Shown piece by piece: positions 23,607-31,829 of a DNA stretch of 36,489 nucleotides. The DNA comes from Bacillota bacterium (GTDB lineage: Bacteria > Bacillota > Bacilli > Paenibacillales > Paenibacillaceae), in contig JAEWPC010000010.1 of the NCBI GenBank assembly GCA_023460795.1, forward strand, positions 1 through 36,489. The letters are read 5' to 3'. The notes beneath the pieces are model-generated. The model saw nothing but the letters and a program-made list of their open reading frames with translations, had not been told where the DNA came from and searched no databases. A program made the translations under genes and the position numbers. The first letter of the stretch is position 1. Every line of letters starts with the position of its first letter.

Positions 23607-25025
23607 CTAGTTTTCCGGACGTTCGAGCGCGATGCGCAGCGTCGACCGGGTGTCCGCGGTAACCAGGGCGTGACGCGAGCGACGCAGGCCCGGAATCCAT
23701 AGCACGCGCCCTTCCCCGTCGACCAGAAGAGGGTACGATTCCCTGCGGTGACGCGGTACTTTGGCATCGACGAACATATCTTGCACTTTTTTGGAGCCGT
23801 TTAATCCATATGGTTCAATAACGTCTCCAGGCCTGCGGCTGCGGATGAACAGCGGATACCCCAGCTCTTCCGCGTCGAAGAATGCCTGCAACGATCGATT
23901 CGATTCCGTCTGGACTGCGCCTTGCAGCCGTTCGATCACGAACCGTTCGTCCGTCTCCTCGATCGCGACGACGTTCGTCTGCGCTTCCACCGGATAACCG
24001 TAAGCCGCGGGGACCGGTCTGACCGGACCTATATATACCTCATCGTATTCCCGAACGAGCTCCCATCCGCAACCCAATTCCACGCGGGGTGACGAAGCAT
24101 GTGCCGAAGCCATGTTCGATACGATGTCTTCCACGAGCCGATAGTCCATTTGCCGCTCTAGAGCCGCAGAACAACTTAATATTAGTTTAACTAATCTGCG
24201 TTGTAAAGCGACGTGCAGCCCGTGAAAGGCGCGAAGCTTCACCTGGAATCCTTCGCCTTCGGCCGTCGCGCACAGCTCCATTGCCTTGCGCGTCTCGGTT
24301 TCGAGATAAGCGTCGTCCGCGGCCGCCAATTCGGCAAGCCGGACAAGCGAACTCTTCAACCCGGGATTGTAGGCTTCCAGCATCGGAATCACATCGAGCC
24401 TGACGGCGTTGCGGAAATAATGTCGGTCGGCGTTGCTGCTGTCTACCGCGAAAGGCACCTCGTTTCGCTTACAATAGGCGAGAAGCTCACCTTTGGTTAT
24501 ACGCAGCAGAGGCCGAATCAGTTCCATTTCTTCTTCGCGTCTGCGATAAGGAATTCCGGACAACCCTCCGGGTCCCGTTCCGCGAATAACGCGCATAAGG
24601 ACGGTTTCCGCTTGATCGTCCGCATGGTGTCCTAAGAGAAGGTGCGTGCATCCGCGCTCGCGGGCAGCTTCTCTTAGAAAAAGATACCTGCGATCCCGTG
24701 CGGCCGACTGAGCGTTCATTCCCGTCTCTTCAATAAATGCCGGCACGTTCAAAGCTGCCGACTTGAACGGCAGCCCCCATCGTCCGGCAACGCTTCTGAC
24801 CAATTGCTCTTCGGCGTCCGATTCCGCGCCCCGGAACTGATGGTTCGCATGAGCGACGATGATCTCGAACGGCGTGTCCTCCGACATCGTCTTCAGCAGA
24901 TGCAGCAGCGCCATGGAGTCCGGCCCGCCCGAGACCGCGGCAAGAACGGTGATTCCTTGCTTCCACCAGCCTTCCTTCCGCGCTTCCTCCATGACGCGGA
25001 CGGCCAATTCATCGAGCTGCCGCAC
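23607..25025 (-). CDS. tilS: tRNA(Ile)-lysidine synthetase
   Basis: TilS ligates lysine to C34 of the AUA-reading tRNA-Ile, changing its codon and amino-acid identity. The 472-residue protein has the N-type ATP pyrophosphatase motif SGGPDS (32-37) and LLGHHADDQAETVLMRVIRGTGPGGL. A helical linker follows, then the C-terminal TilS domain with RRPGDVIEPYGLNGSKKVQDMFVDAKVPR. Its place between yabT and hpt is conserved. Confidence 0.96.
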   Translation of the reverse strand: MRQLDELAVRVMEEARKEGWWKQGITVLAAVSGGPDSMALLHLLKTMSEDTPFEIIVAHANHQFRGAESDAEEQLVRSVAGRWGLPFKSAALNVPAFIEETGMNAQSAARDRRYLFLREAARERGCTHLLLGHHADDQAETVLMRVIRGTGPGGLSGIPYRRREEEMELIRPLLRITKGELLAYCKRNEVPFAVDSSNADRHYFRNAVRLDVIPMLEAYNPGLKSSLVRLAELAAADDAYLETETRKAMELCATAEGEGFQVKLRAFHGLHVALQRRLVKLILSCSAALERQMDYRLVEDIVSNMASAHASSPRVELGCGWELVREYDEVYIGPVRPVPAAYGYPVEAQTNVVAIEETDERFVIERLQGAVQTESNRSLQAFFDAEELGYPLFIRSRRPGDVIEPYGLNGSKKVQDMFVDAKVPRHRRESYPLLVDGEGRVLWIPGLRRSRHALVTADTRSTLRIALERPEN

Positions 25026-25042
25026 CTACATTACCCCTTGTC

Positions 25043-25972
25043 TTATTGGAATAACCACACCGCGGCTGCCGACAAGCTAAGCACGACGGCCGTGGCGAAC
25101 AAGCTCGCCATCCACATCGGCACTTGACCCGATGCCTGGGACTTGCTCTTCTGCGATTGCTGCACCGATTCGCGCCATTGCTTGGCGGCATCCCTCGTAT
25201 CCGCGAATCCTCCCGAGAAGGCCTTCTCCAGCCAGCCCTCCAGCGGTTTTAACCGAGGATGGCTGCGAACAAGCTTCATCAGCTCTCCCGTGTTGCGGTT
25301 CTGCGGAAGCAGCATCTTGGTCGTATGCAGCAACCTCTTGCGATCCAGGGCGTGCAGCCATAACATTCCGACCGAGAACCAATCGTAAGCGGCATCGGCC
25401 GTTCGGCTTCCTGCCGACCAATAGCCGCGGTCGTAAATTTCAGTGAACTGCCGTACGCTGCGCCCGATCGCCGACATGCCGCCGTAGTCGACCAGCTCCA
25501 GCTTGCCGAATTCGCCTACGAGCACGTTATCGCTCTTGATATCGCCGAACACCCATCCCGCTTCATGAAGCTGAGCCAGCCGTTCCAACAGGCGGTATCC
25601 GACGACGCCGACCCATTGCGCGCCTTGCTTCTGCAAGAAGGCGTTCACCGGCACTCCCGGAACGAATCTCATAATATAGAAAGGAACTTCGCGACCGCCT
25701 ACGAGCGCATCGTCGACATCGAGCAGGAACGGCCTGCGCTTCTTCTCCGCGTGATCGAGGGCGGCGAGTATGTTCGCCTCGCCCTGAAGATCTGCCGCGT
25801 CAAGCCCAAGCTTGACCGCGCACCTGTATCCGTTCGAAGTCGCCAAATACACCTGGCCGTTCGCGCCAAGTCCGATAAGCTTCTCTAATCGGTAGGTCTT
25901 GCCATGCCATTTGCCGCGGAGCAGCGTGCCCGGCGGCAATGGATTCACTTCCGTATCAGACGACGTAGTCAC
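25043..25972 (-). CDS. yabT: Hanks-type serine/threonine kinase, YabT-like
   Basis: In B. subtilis YabT is a septum-localised sporulation kinase that phosphorylates RecA among others. The kinase domain here has the glycine loop IGLGANGQVYLA, the ATP lysine in CAVKLG (about residue 54), the catalytic loop GWVFGDIKSDNVLV and DYG in place of DFG. A single C-terminal transmembrane helix (SLFATAVVLSLSAAAVWLF) anchors it. I chose the GTG at 25972 because it aligns with the B. subtilis N-terminus. It overlaps the yabS 3' end by 17 bases. Upstream starts at 26029 (ATG) or 26044 (GTG) are possible but lack a good ribosome-binding site. Confidence 0.88.
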   Translation of the reverse strand: MTTSSDTEVNPLPPGTLLRGKWHGKTYRLEKLIGLGANGQVYLATSNGYRCAVKLGLDAADLQGEANILAALDHAEKKRRPFLLDVDDALVGGREVPFYIMRFVPGVPVNAFLQKQGAQWVGVVGYRLLERLAQLHEAGWVFGDIKSDNVLVGEFGKLELVDYGGMSAIGRSVRQFTEIYDRGYWSAGSRTADAAYDWFSVGMLWLHALDRKRLLHTTKMLLPQNRNTGELMKLVRSHPRLKPLEGWLEKAFSGGFADTRDAAKQWRESVQQSQKSKSQASGQVPMWMASLFATAVVLSLSAAAVWLFQ

Positions 25973-26714
25973 TCCGCACCCCGTTCGAAACGCTTCTAGC
26001 TGAAGATTGCCGTGCGTCCATAGGTTCATTACTGATATTACCACAAGTTTCTCGTATATAGTCTACCACCTGCAAGATCGCAGGGCCTGTCGGAGTCGTC
26101 CCCTTCATCCGGATTTTTCCGAACATCGTGCCGATTGCAGACGCATGGGTCGTCCATTCGGAGTCCAGCACGCAAATCTCGTCCTGCGAGTTGCCCGGAT
26201 AATGGAACACCGCCACCTGGCTCTTGCCTTCCCTGGCCTGCAAGCTGAGCGTCAGATCCCGAATCGCTTCTTCGACCGCATGGAGCTTCGGCTTCATGCT
26301 GGCGCTCGCGTCGATGAGCAACGCCACGGAGAGCGACATCGTCTCTTCCATTTCCTCCATGACTTTCACGACCTCGGAGCGCTTCGTCGGCGGCAACGCG
26401 CCTACGTTCTCCACGCCGAACAGCTGCCTCAGCTCTTGATTCACCGCTTGCCGTATGCTGCCCGCGATCGTCTGGCGCGTCATCATCTGAACGGTGCGCG
26501 ACAGCTGTCCGCTCGTTACGATCCGGCTGATGCCGCCTCCTGCCTTGGCGATCTCCGCGATTTCCGCCCTGCCGTATTCTCCGATCGTCCCCTCGTCCAC
26601 GATCCCGGCCACGTTCACCGTAATACCTTCCGCATACGCTTGCGCCGCGGCAACGACAGGGCTATCTCCGACGTTGGATCCGCCGTCCGTAATCAACAGA
26701 ATCTGCTTCATCAC
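25956..26714 (-). CDS. yabS: VWA-domain protein, YabS-like
   Basis: This 252-residue protein has a von Willebrand factor A fold. A MIDAS-type DxSxS metal motif is present in LLIDASASMKPKL, about residue 132. The N-terminal half has a related LLITDGGSNVGDSP segment, so the protein may contain two VWA-like halves. YabS is paired with the YabT kinase in Bacillaceae and expressed in sporulation; its role is unclear. The ribosome site GGGAGG serves either the GTG at 26714 or the ATG one codon later. The 3' end overlaps yabT. Confidence 0.87.
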   Translation of the reverse strand: MMKQILLITDGGSNVGDSPVVAAAQAYAEGITVNVAGIVDEGTIGEYGRAEIAEIAKAGGGISRIVTSGQLSRTVQMMTRQTIAGSIRQAVNQELRQLFGVENVGALPPTKRSEVVKVMEEMEETMSLSVALLIDASASMKPKLHAVEEAIRDLTLSLQAREGKSQVAVFHYPGNSQDEICVLDSEWTTHASAIGTMFGKIRMKGTTPTGPAILQVVDYIRETCGNISNEPMDARQSSARSVSNGVRSDYVV

Positions 26715-26795
26715 AGCCTATTCCTCCCATTCTATCGGTCCTATTAGCATTGTCGCCAAGGAATGAGAGGTTTATCCGTTTATGTCGCGCGAAGC

Positions 26796-27347
26796 TTACT
26801 TGGGCAATCTTTTCTCGTAGAGGCTAAGCCCGTCCTTCTCGCCGACGTAGGCGTACCCTGCATCGCGGTAAAAGGCGTTCAATGTAGGGTTATCGGCGAT
26901 GCAATCGAGGCGGATATAGGCCTTGTCCGGCGGATAAGCGATGCCCGAATCGACCCATCTGATCACCTGCGCGCCAAGCCCGGTTCCGCCGAAGCTTCGA
27001 TGAATGCACATTCTGTGCAGGAAGACGGCTTTGGCGTTCGACGGGTCGTCTCCCCACAGGTTAACGTCCCATGGGGTCGGAGCGAGCATCAGAATCACGA
27101 CGGCCGCCGGATCGTCCCCTTGCTTGAAGAGGACGACCTCGCCTCTCGCGATGGCCGCGGCGGTATTGTGTCTGTCGATGCCGACGAGCAAATCGGCCCA
27201 TTGCGTGGAGCCTTTGGACTTCAGCCATTCCGCGGTAATTCGATAAAGCTCCATAATAGCCGGGGCTTCCTCCGGCTTCGCCCAATGAGCTTCGACTAGC
27301 GAGCTGACGCGAGGGCTCGCGATCTTTAACGCAGTCGTGTGTTTCAT
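26796..27347 (-). CDS. GNAT-family N-acetyltransferase
   Basis: This 183-residue protein transfers an acetyl group from acetyl-CoA to an unknown amine. The CoA pyrophosphate loop reads RSFGGTGLGAQVI (R-x-x-G-x-G type), preceded by the beta-4 strand AVFLHRMCIHR and followed by IRLDCIADNPTLNAFYRDAGY, the usual GNAT C-terminal signature. The ATG at 27347 has GGAGG at good spacing; an upstream in-frame ATG is less likely. It lies between spoIIE and yabS, which are neighbours in B. subtilis, so it appears to be inserted. Substrate not predictable. Confidence 0.9.
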   Translation of the reverse strand: MKHTTALKIASPRVSSLVEAHWAKPEEAPAIMELYRITAEWLKSKGSTQWADLLVGIDRHNTAAAIARGEVVLFKQGDDPAAVVILMLAPTPWDVNLWGDDPSNAKAVFLHRMCIHRSFGGTGLGAQVIRWVDSGIAYPPDKAYIRLDCIADNPTLNAFYRDAGYAYVGEKDGLSLYEKRLPK

Positions 27348-27413
27348 ATGTAAAGCCTCCTTCGTTGTAGGTATCCCTATCGCGTATCCTGCTTCCTCAA
27401 GCATACATCAATA

Positions 27414-27462
27414 AGCCCCCGCTCCGCCAAGCGCCGGCAGCGCGCATGGTCGTACGGGGGCT
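27414..27462 (-). terminator. Terminator after spoIIE
   Basis: AGCCCCCG and CGGGGGCT form an 8-bp GC-rich stem around a long, partly self-complementary loop. On the minus strand TTATTG follows, a weak T-tract. It lies between spoIIE and the GNAT gene. Confidence 0.6.
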
Positions 27463-27510
27463 CCATCTATAGTTATCTTCCGTTTATCGGGTATGCATCT
27501 GCCTTCTTCC

Positions 27511-30054
27511 TTAGCTCACCGTCCTCGGCCGTTCCATCCGATGGAAGCCTGGCCAGCGGAATGCCGCCCACTCCGGTTGGTGTTTCGTCATGCGGGTGAC
27601 GACGACCGTCATGTCGTCCCTCACCCCGCCTGGATACTGCCTTAGCGCGGTTTCGAGCAGAGCATCCGCTAGATCCTGCGGATCGTCCGTGTCTAGCTCC
27701 TGCAGCACCCGCTTCATCCATTGTTCCTTATTGAGCGCATGTCCCGGCGCGTCGAGTACGCCGTCGGTCATCATGACGAGCGTGTCCCCGGGAAGCAGCT
27801 GCACACGCAACATGTCGATCTCGATGTCCTGCACGATACCGATCGGCAGATTGTTCGCCGCGATCGGAATGATCTCCCTCCCTCTCTTAATGAAGCTCGG
27901 CGTAGAGCCGATCTTCAGCATTGTCGCGTGGCCCGAGTGCAGATCGATGAGCGCGAGGTCCACGGTCGCGAACATCTCCTCCGGCGAACGAAGCAGCAGA
28001 ACGGAGTTCACCGATTTCACCGCCAGCCTCTCGTCGATCCCGGATTGCAGCAGCTGCTCGAGCATCGACAGCGCCGCGCTGCTCTCTTCTCTCGCCCGCG
28101 CCCCGTTGCCCATTCCGTCGCTCAGTGCCACCGCAAACTTGCCGCTTGCCAGCTCCATCATGCTGAAGCTGTCGCCGGATAGAATATCGCCGTCCTTGGC
28201 AGCGCCGGCCACGCCCGTTTCCACTTCATACACTTTGGCCGAAGCGAACGTTACCGTCGTCAAATTCGCCACCGGCACTCCGGTTCGCTCCGAGCTTACC
28301 GTCACCGTCTCTCCGATAATTTCGGTGAGGATCGGCGCGATCATTTTCCGGCACTCGTCGTATCCGGTCCGGAACGCATGCACCATCTCAATCTCGACGT
28401 GTCCCTCCTCCAGACTAATAATATCTACGCTCTGAATGGCTAAGCCGAGGCGATCCAGCGCATCCCGAATTTGCTCCTCCTGTTGCTCCATCAGCTTGGA
28501 TTCCCGGCGGATTTCTTTCACGAGGTCGTCCATGACCTGCGACACGCCCGACAATTGGTCCGCCACGAGGAAGCGACTGTCCTGCAGCTGCTGCCGCCAG
28601 TGCAGGTCATGGCGATACACCTCGTATTCCCGCTTCAGCACATCCAACACTTGCGGGATTCTGACGCACGACCGATTCCAGCTCTTCGGAAGCTGCGACG
28701 CCTTCACGCTCGGGTTGTCCTCGATCTCCGTCATCATGTCGGTCATCAGCTTGTACGTCTGGAAGAACTGCCCGTCCCAACACATCGATCTTCGGTGGCA
28801 GCTCTCGCAAGCCTGCGAATGAACCGCGTGCACGAAGTGATCGACGTCATGGCTTTGCCGCATCGACTCCCCGGCCTCGGTTATTTGCCGGAAGCTGCGG
28901 GACAGCTGCCGGAACACTTCCGAGAACCTCTCGACTCTCTCGGCGGTCAAATCTCTTACCTTCTGCGCATATTCTCGTTGATTCTGAGCATAATATGGGG
29001 TACCTGGAACATATCTTGAGAGTGACTCCGCCGCGGAGCGAGGCGTCAAGAGCAGCATCAGCCCGGCGGCGACCGACGCCCAAGTGGACGCCATGATATT
29101 CGCCGCGTCCCCGTCGTATAGAGCCAGCACCGACGTGCCTAAGATCATCCCGAAAGCGGTCGCGGTTTTGCCGCCTTCGCGGATGAGTCCCGCCATTAAG
29201 CCGCCGAGCGCCAGCAAGCCGATGTTCGAGGCCGCGGCCAGATCGGACAGGCTTAGGATCATTCCCGCGATGACGCCCGCCGAAGTACCGATCGCCGGTC
29301 CGCCGACGAACGCCGCCAGCAGGACGAAATACCGAGAGACGACATAGACGACGGCTACGCCGTAGATCGACCATCCGGTTAAGCCCGTTAGCAGACAAGC
29401 CAAGAGGATGACGAGTCCGACCCATTCTTCATGCCGCAAATGAGCGGCTTTCTTCGCGCTGGTAAGCACCGGGAGAGAATGGATGAACAGCAGCGTGAGC
29501 ACGAACGCTAGACCCGACTCTACTAACGTCAATAGATAGGGCAACCAAGTCGCATCGTCCATCAGAAGCGTATTGAACAACCGCACGAGCAGCGTACCCG
29601 CGAACACGACGACCGGCGCATGCGATAGGTCCGCTCGCTCATATAGAACGAGTCCTCTATGCAGCAAGTAGATGACCCCGATCTCCGCGCAGATGAGCGC
29701 GGGCAGCGGTTCGATCGACCAGAAGCTGCCGGCTACGACCGCAAGGGCTGCCCAGAAAGCGAGCTCCTTGCGCATATAGAGCACGACGCCGAAGTAAGCA
29801 GCCGCGAACGGCGCAAGCCCTTCCAGCATGACGGCTCGTCCTAGCAGCACGCCCGCTGCGATGACGAAGATCAGCCACAGCTTGTCTCGAATCGCCGCCC
29901 CCCATCGCTCGAGCAGCTTCTTCGGCGGATCGCCGGTAGGTACCCGGGCACCCGTCCCCGATGGAGTCAGCCAGTGATTCTGTTTATTCACCGGGATATA
30001 AGTTTGTCCCGTGCCCGCCCTAGGCACGAAAGGAATGACGGACGGCTTGTCCAT
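27511..30054 (-). CDS. spoIIE: Stage II sporulation protein E, serine phosphatase
   Basis: SpoIIE sits at the asymmetric septum, interacts with FtsZ, and dephosphorylates SpoIIAA to activate sigma-F in the forespore. The protein is about 847 residues, close to the B. subtilis 827. The N-terminal part (about 45-350) has around ten hydrophobic membrane segments. A central coiled region contains a CESCHRRSMCW cysteine motif. The C-terminal PP2C phosphatase domain has ALSDGMGNGARAREES and MMTDGVLDAP with the metal-binding aspartates. I prefer the ATG at 30054 (GGGGTG upstream); 30072 is an in-frame alternative. A Spo0A-type promoter lies upstream. Confidence 0.96.
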   Translation of the reverse strand: MDKPSVIPFVPRAGTGQTYIPVNKQNHWLTPSGTGARVPTGDPPKKLLERWGAAIRDKLWLIFVIAAGVLLGRAVMLEGLAPFAAAYFGVVLYMRKELAFWAALAVVAGSFWSIEPLPALICAEIGVIYLLHRGLVLYERADLSHAPVVVFAGTLLVRLFNTLLMDDATWLPYLLTLVESGLAFVLTLLFIHSLPVLTSAKKAAHLRHEEWVGLVILLACLLTGLTGWSIYGVAVVYVVSRYFVLLAAFVGGPAIGTSAGVIAGMILSLSDLAAASNIGLLALGGLMAGLIREGGKTATAFGMILGTSVLALYDGDAANIMASTWASVAAGLMLLLTPRSAAESLSRYVPGTPYYAQNQREYAQKVRDLTAERVERFSEVFRQLSRSFRQITEAGESMRQSHDVDHFVHAVHSQACESCHRRSMCWDGQFFQTYKLMTDMMTEIEDNPSVKASQLPKSWNRSCVRIPQVLDVLKREYEVYRHDLHWRQQLQDSRFLVADQLSGVSQVMDDLVKEIRRESKLMEQQEEQIRDALDRLGLAIQSVDIISLEEGHVEIEMVHAFRTGYDECRKMIAPILTEIIGETVTVSSERTGVPVANLTTVTFASAKVYEVETGVAGAAKDGDILSGDSFSMMELASGKFAVALSDGMGNGARAREESSAALSMLEQLLQSGIDERLAVKSVNSVLLLRSPEEMFATVDLALIDLHSGHATMLKIGSTPSFIKRGREIIPIAANNLPIGIVQDIEIDMLRVQLLPGDTLVMMTDGVLDAPGHALNKEQWMKRVLQELDTDDPQDLADALLETALRQYPGGVRDDMTVVVTRMTKHQPEWAAFRWPGFHRMERPRTVS

Positions 30055-30092
30055 GATGCACACCCCATTCACCAGATTGAATTGTGTTCTTA

Positions 30093-30159
30093 ATTATAGG
30101 GTGGCGTTCTGAGGATGTTTGTCAGAAACCGTTGGCGGTACAAAAGTTTTTTCCGACAG
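30093..30159 (-). promoter_or_regulatory. Spo0A-activated sigma-A promoter of spoIIE
   Basis: On the minus strand a perfect -10 TATAAT (30093-30098) pairs with CTGACA (30120-30125) over a 21-bp spacer. B. subtilis spoIIE and spoIIG promoters share this long spacing, which requires Spo0A~P. Two 0A-box-like heptads are present: one overlapping the -35 (TTTGTCAGA on the plus strand, 30118-30126) and one upstream (CTGTCGGAA on the minus strand, 30151-30159). Confidence 0.7.
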
Positions 30160-30454
30160 CTTCGCCCCGCGGAAAGAGCGGTCATGGCGAATGCAAGGTC
30201 GACACGGTCAAACCCGCGACACGACTGGATTTGGCTCGATTCGGCCGAGCAGCTCCCGCGTCGTTCGCTTGTTATGCGACATCACGATCGGCGCGCATCC
30301 GACGGCGGATGGCGCTTCTTTCGCGTTGTTCCGCGGACGCGATCCGCGCGGCTATGCCGGAATCCCGCGAATGATTGTGAAGGTTAAAATTTTCAAAGGT
30401 TGGGAGCTTGCGTGCTTTGTTGCCCGCAGCGGCTTGACCCCCGTTAGTGTGAGC
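30160..30454. other. Intergenic stretch, nothing recognised
   Basis: Between the spoIIE promoter and the repeat cluster lies GC-rich sequence with short overlapping open frames on both strands. None has a convincing ribosome-binding site or family resemblance. I find no tRNA here, although B. subtilis carries tRNA genes between yabR and spoIIE. It may hold a decayed gene or distal Spo0A sites. Confidence 0.4.
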
Positions 30455-30640
30455 GAATAACAACCATTTACAGTTATTTCGTCCACCACAGTCACATCAG
30501 CGCTGAATAACAACTATCCGCAGGTATTTCCCGTTCAAAACCGCCAATTTACGAAATTCGGTTGAAATAACTATCGATTCGCTGTTATTTTTCACGATTA
30601 CCTGGTTTATAGAAAAATAACTATTGATTTGTTGTTATTC
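30455..30640. repeat. Cluster of four imperfect palindromic repeats
   Basis: Four units of 26-30 bp start at 30455, 30505, 30564 and 30612, about 50-60 bp apart. Units 1 and 2 read GAATAACAAC, a 7-8-base centre, then a-GTTATTTC or similar. Units 3 and 4 are the same element in the opposite orientation (GAAATAACTA or AAAATAACTA, centre, TGTTATT). Each has AATAAC and GTTATT arms able to form a hairpin. The surrounding spacer sequences are not related. The AT-rich units stand out against the GC-rich background. Confidence 0.75.
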
Positions 30641-30660
30641 GCTCCGAGCTGGGTAGTTGA

Positions 30661-30736
30661 GGTACGGGGGGCGGTTGCTGGTACGAGGTGCAGTTGCAGG
30701 TACGAGGTACAGTCGCGGGTACGGGGTGCGTCGGGA
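30661..30736. repeat. Four tandem 19-bp repeats
   Basis: GGTACGAGGTGCAGTTGCA-type units occupy 30661-30679, 30680-30698, 30699-30717 and 30718-30736 without gaps. All begin with GGTACG; units 2 and 3 are the most similar and units 1 and 4 diverge more. The period of 19 is not a multiple of three, and no open frame with family resemblance covers them. Confidence 0.8.
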
Positions 30737-30805
30737 GCGGCGAAAGGTACAGTGTTACATAATGCGGGTAAAGATTGCTGGTACGGATGAGCCGGACAAA
30801 CCGAC

Positions 30806-30835
30806 AAACAAAAAGCCGAACCTCATCGGTTCGGC
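30806..30835 (-). terminator. Terminator after yabR
   Basis: GCCGAACC and GGTTCGGC form an 8-bp stem with a five-base loop, followed on the minus strand by TTTTTGTTTG. It is a strong intrinsic terminator 17 bp after the yabR stop. Confidence 0.9.
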
Positions 30836-30851
30836 CTTACTGGTGCATCTA

Positions 30852-31292
30852 TTACGAACGGCGTCCGCCACGACCGCCGCGTTTGGATTCAGTGCTCTTC
30901 TTCAAGTTGGAAATCCGCTCTTCGCTATCCTTGAGGAATCTGGACAGCTTGTCATCGAAAGAAGGAGATCTTCCGGGTCCACCCGGCTTGAAGGGGCGTC
31001 CGCCACGCTCGCGCGGTCCGCGTTGTTGCGGTTGTTGCATTTGTTGCTCTGGCGGTTTGTCCACGGCTTGACGAATGGATAGACCGATCTTGCCATCCTT
31101 GTCCACGTTAATGACCTTGACCGTAACCATGTCATTAATCTTCAAGTGCTCGTGAACGTCTTTAACATAGCTGTCTGCGATTTCGGAGATATGGACGAGT
31201 CCCGTAACGCCGCCCGTCAGATCGACGAACGCCCCGAAATGCGTAATGCCGGTAACTTTTCCTTCAAGTTTGGTGCCTACTTCGATGGCCAT
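30852..31292 (-). CDS. yabR: S1-domain RNA-binding protein YabR
   Basis: This 146-residue protein has one S1/OB-fold RNA-binding domain at the N-terminus (GTKLEGKVTGITHFGAFVDL, then GLVHISEIADSYVKDVHEHL). A low-complexity basic tail rich in Gln, Arg, Gly and Pro follows, ending in RGGRGGRRS, probably also RNA-binding. It is the B. subtilis yabR orthologue by position after divIC; function is uncertain (general stress protein 13 family). The ATG at 31292 is chosen because the S1 domain starts here, with GGGAGG 13 bases upstream. It has its own promoter. Confidence 0.92.
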   Translation of the reverse strand: MAIEVGTKLEGKVTGITHFGAFVDLTGGVTGLVHISEIADSYVKDVHEHLKINDMVTVKVINVDKDGKIGLSIRQAVDKPPEQQMQQPQQRGPRERGGRPFKPGGPGRSPSFDDKLSRFLKDSEERISNLKKSTESKRGGRGGRRS

Positions 31293-31353
31293 AAAAACAG
31301 ATGTTCCTCCCTGAACATAAATGTCCCCGAACCGCATAAGTCCGGTTATGCCG

Positions 31354-31383
31354 ATTATAACCGAGAAACGAAATCAAGGTCAA
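31354..31383 (-). promoter_or_regulatory. Sigma-A promoter of yabR
   Basis: On the minus strand TTGACC (31378-31383) and TATAAT (31354-31359) are 18 bp apart. A 6-bp hairpin (GCATAA/TTATGC, 31334-31351) lies at the start of the leader. Confidence 0.8.
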
Positions 31384-31387
31384 CCGA

Positions 31388-31413
31388 CGAAGGCCTAAGC
31401 CTCTGAGCCTTCG
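31388..31413 (-). terminator. Hairpin after divIC, weak terminator
   Basis: CGAAGGC and GCCTTCG pair over 7 bp with a 12-base loop, directly after the divIC stop. The following T content on the minus strand is low (TCGGTTG), so termination may be partial. The hairpin abuts the yabR promoter. Confidence 0.45.
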
Positions 31414-31417
31414 CGCC

Positions 31418-31726
31418 TTATTTAATCTCTAAAGGGATCTCTCCCGGGTAGCCGTATCCTTGTTCCTTGCGAGCCAGCTCGCTGATGTATTCCTTATCGT
31501 TCAATTTCACGATCTCTTGCTTCAGCGCTTCGGTCTGAACGTTGGCATCGGTAAGCTTCTTCGTAGCTTCTCGCAAGTCGCTCTCGCGGTCGCCGAGCGT
31601 GCCGTGTTGAGAGATCAATACGTACGCGGCCCAGCTCATGAATATAACCATGACAAATAACAGCAGCTTCAATCTTCTGCGTACGCCTGTCATAACCGGT
31701 GTCGTCGCCATGGTGCGAGATGACAT
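31418..31726 (-). CDS. divIC: Cell division protein DivIC (FtsB-like)
   Basis: DivIC is a bitopic septal protein that pairs with FtsL and DivIB in the divisome. The 102-residue protein has a short basic cytoplasmic N-terminus, a transmembrane helix (about residues 24-42, LLLFVMVIFMSWAAYVLI) and an extracellular coiled coil (LGDRESDLREATKKLTDANV). It ends in the conserved septum-initiator segment DKEYISELARKEQGYGYPGE. AAAGGAGG precedes the ATG. A TATAAT box lies upstream at 31751-31756. Confidence 0.95.
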   Translation of the reverse strand: MSSRTMATTPVMTGVRRRLKLLLFVMVIFMSWAAYVLISQHGTLGDRESDLREATKKLTDANVQTEALKQEIVKLNDKEYISELARKEQGYGYPGEIPLEIK

Positions 31727-31750
31727 GCCGATGCCTCCTTTCTAGCGAAC

Positions 31751-31756
31751 ATTATA
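31751..31756 (-). promoter_or_regulatory. -10 element upstream of divIC
   Basis: A perfect TATAAT on the minus strand lies 25 bp before the divIC ATG, in the gap after yabQ. The -35 (ATTTTC with 17-bp spacing) is weak. An independent vegetative promoter for divIC would make sense, because yabP and yabQ are sporulation genes. Confidence 0.55.
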
Positions 31757-31829
31757 GCACAGATTCGTTTTCCGAAAATATCCTTCTTACGATGCAATTC
31801 CCGTAGCTACGCTGTCGAAACGTGGTTGC

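Noticed and set aside
30119..30460. 113-codon plus-strand open frame between spoIIE and yabR
   Set aside because: It overlaps the spoIIE promoter and another open frame, lacks a ribosome-binding site and family resemblance, and ends in the repeat cluster.
30455..30640. CRISPR array
   Set aside because: The units are imperfect, in mixed orientation and only four; the spacing varies and no cas genes are present.
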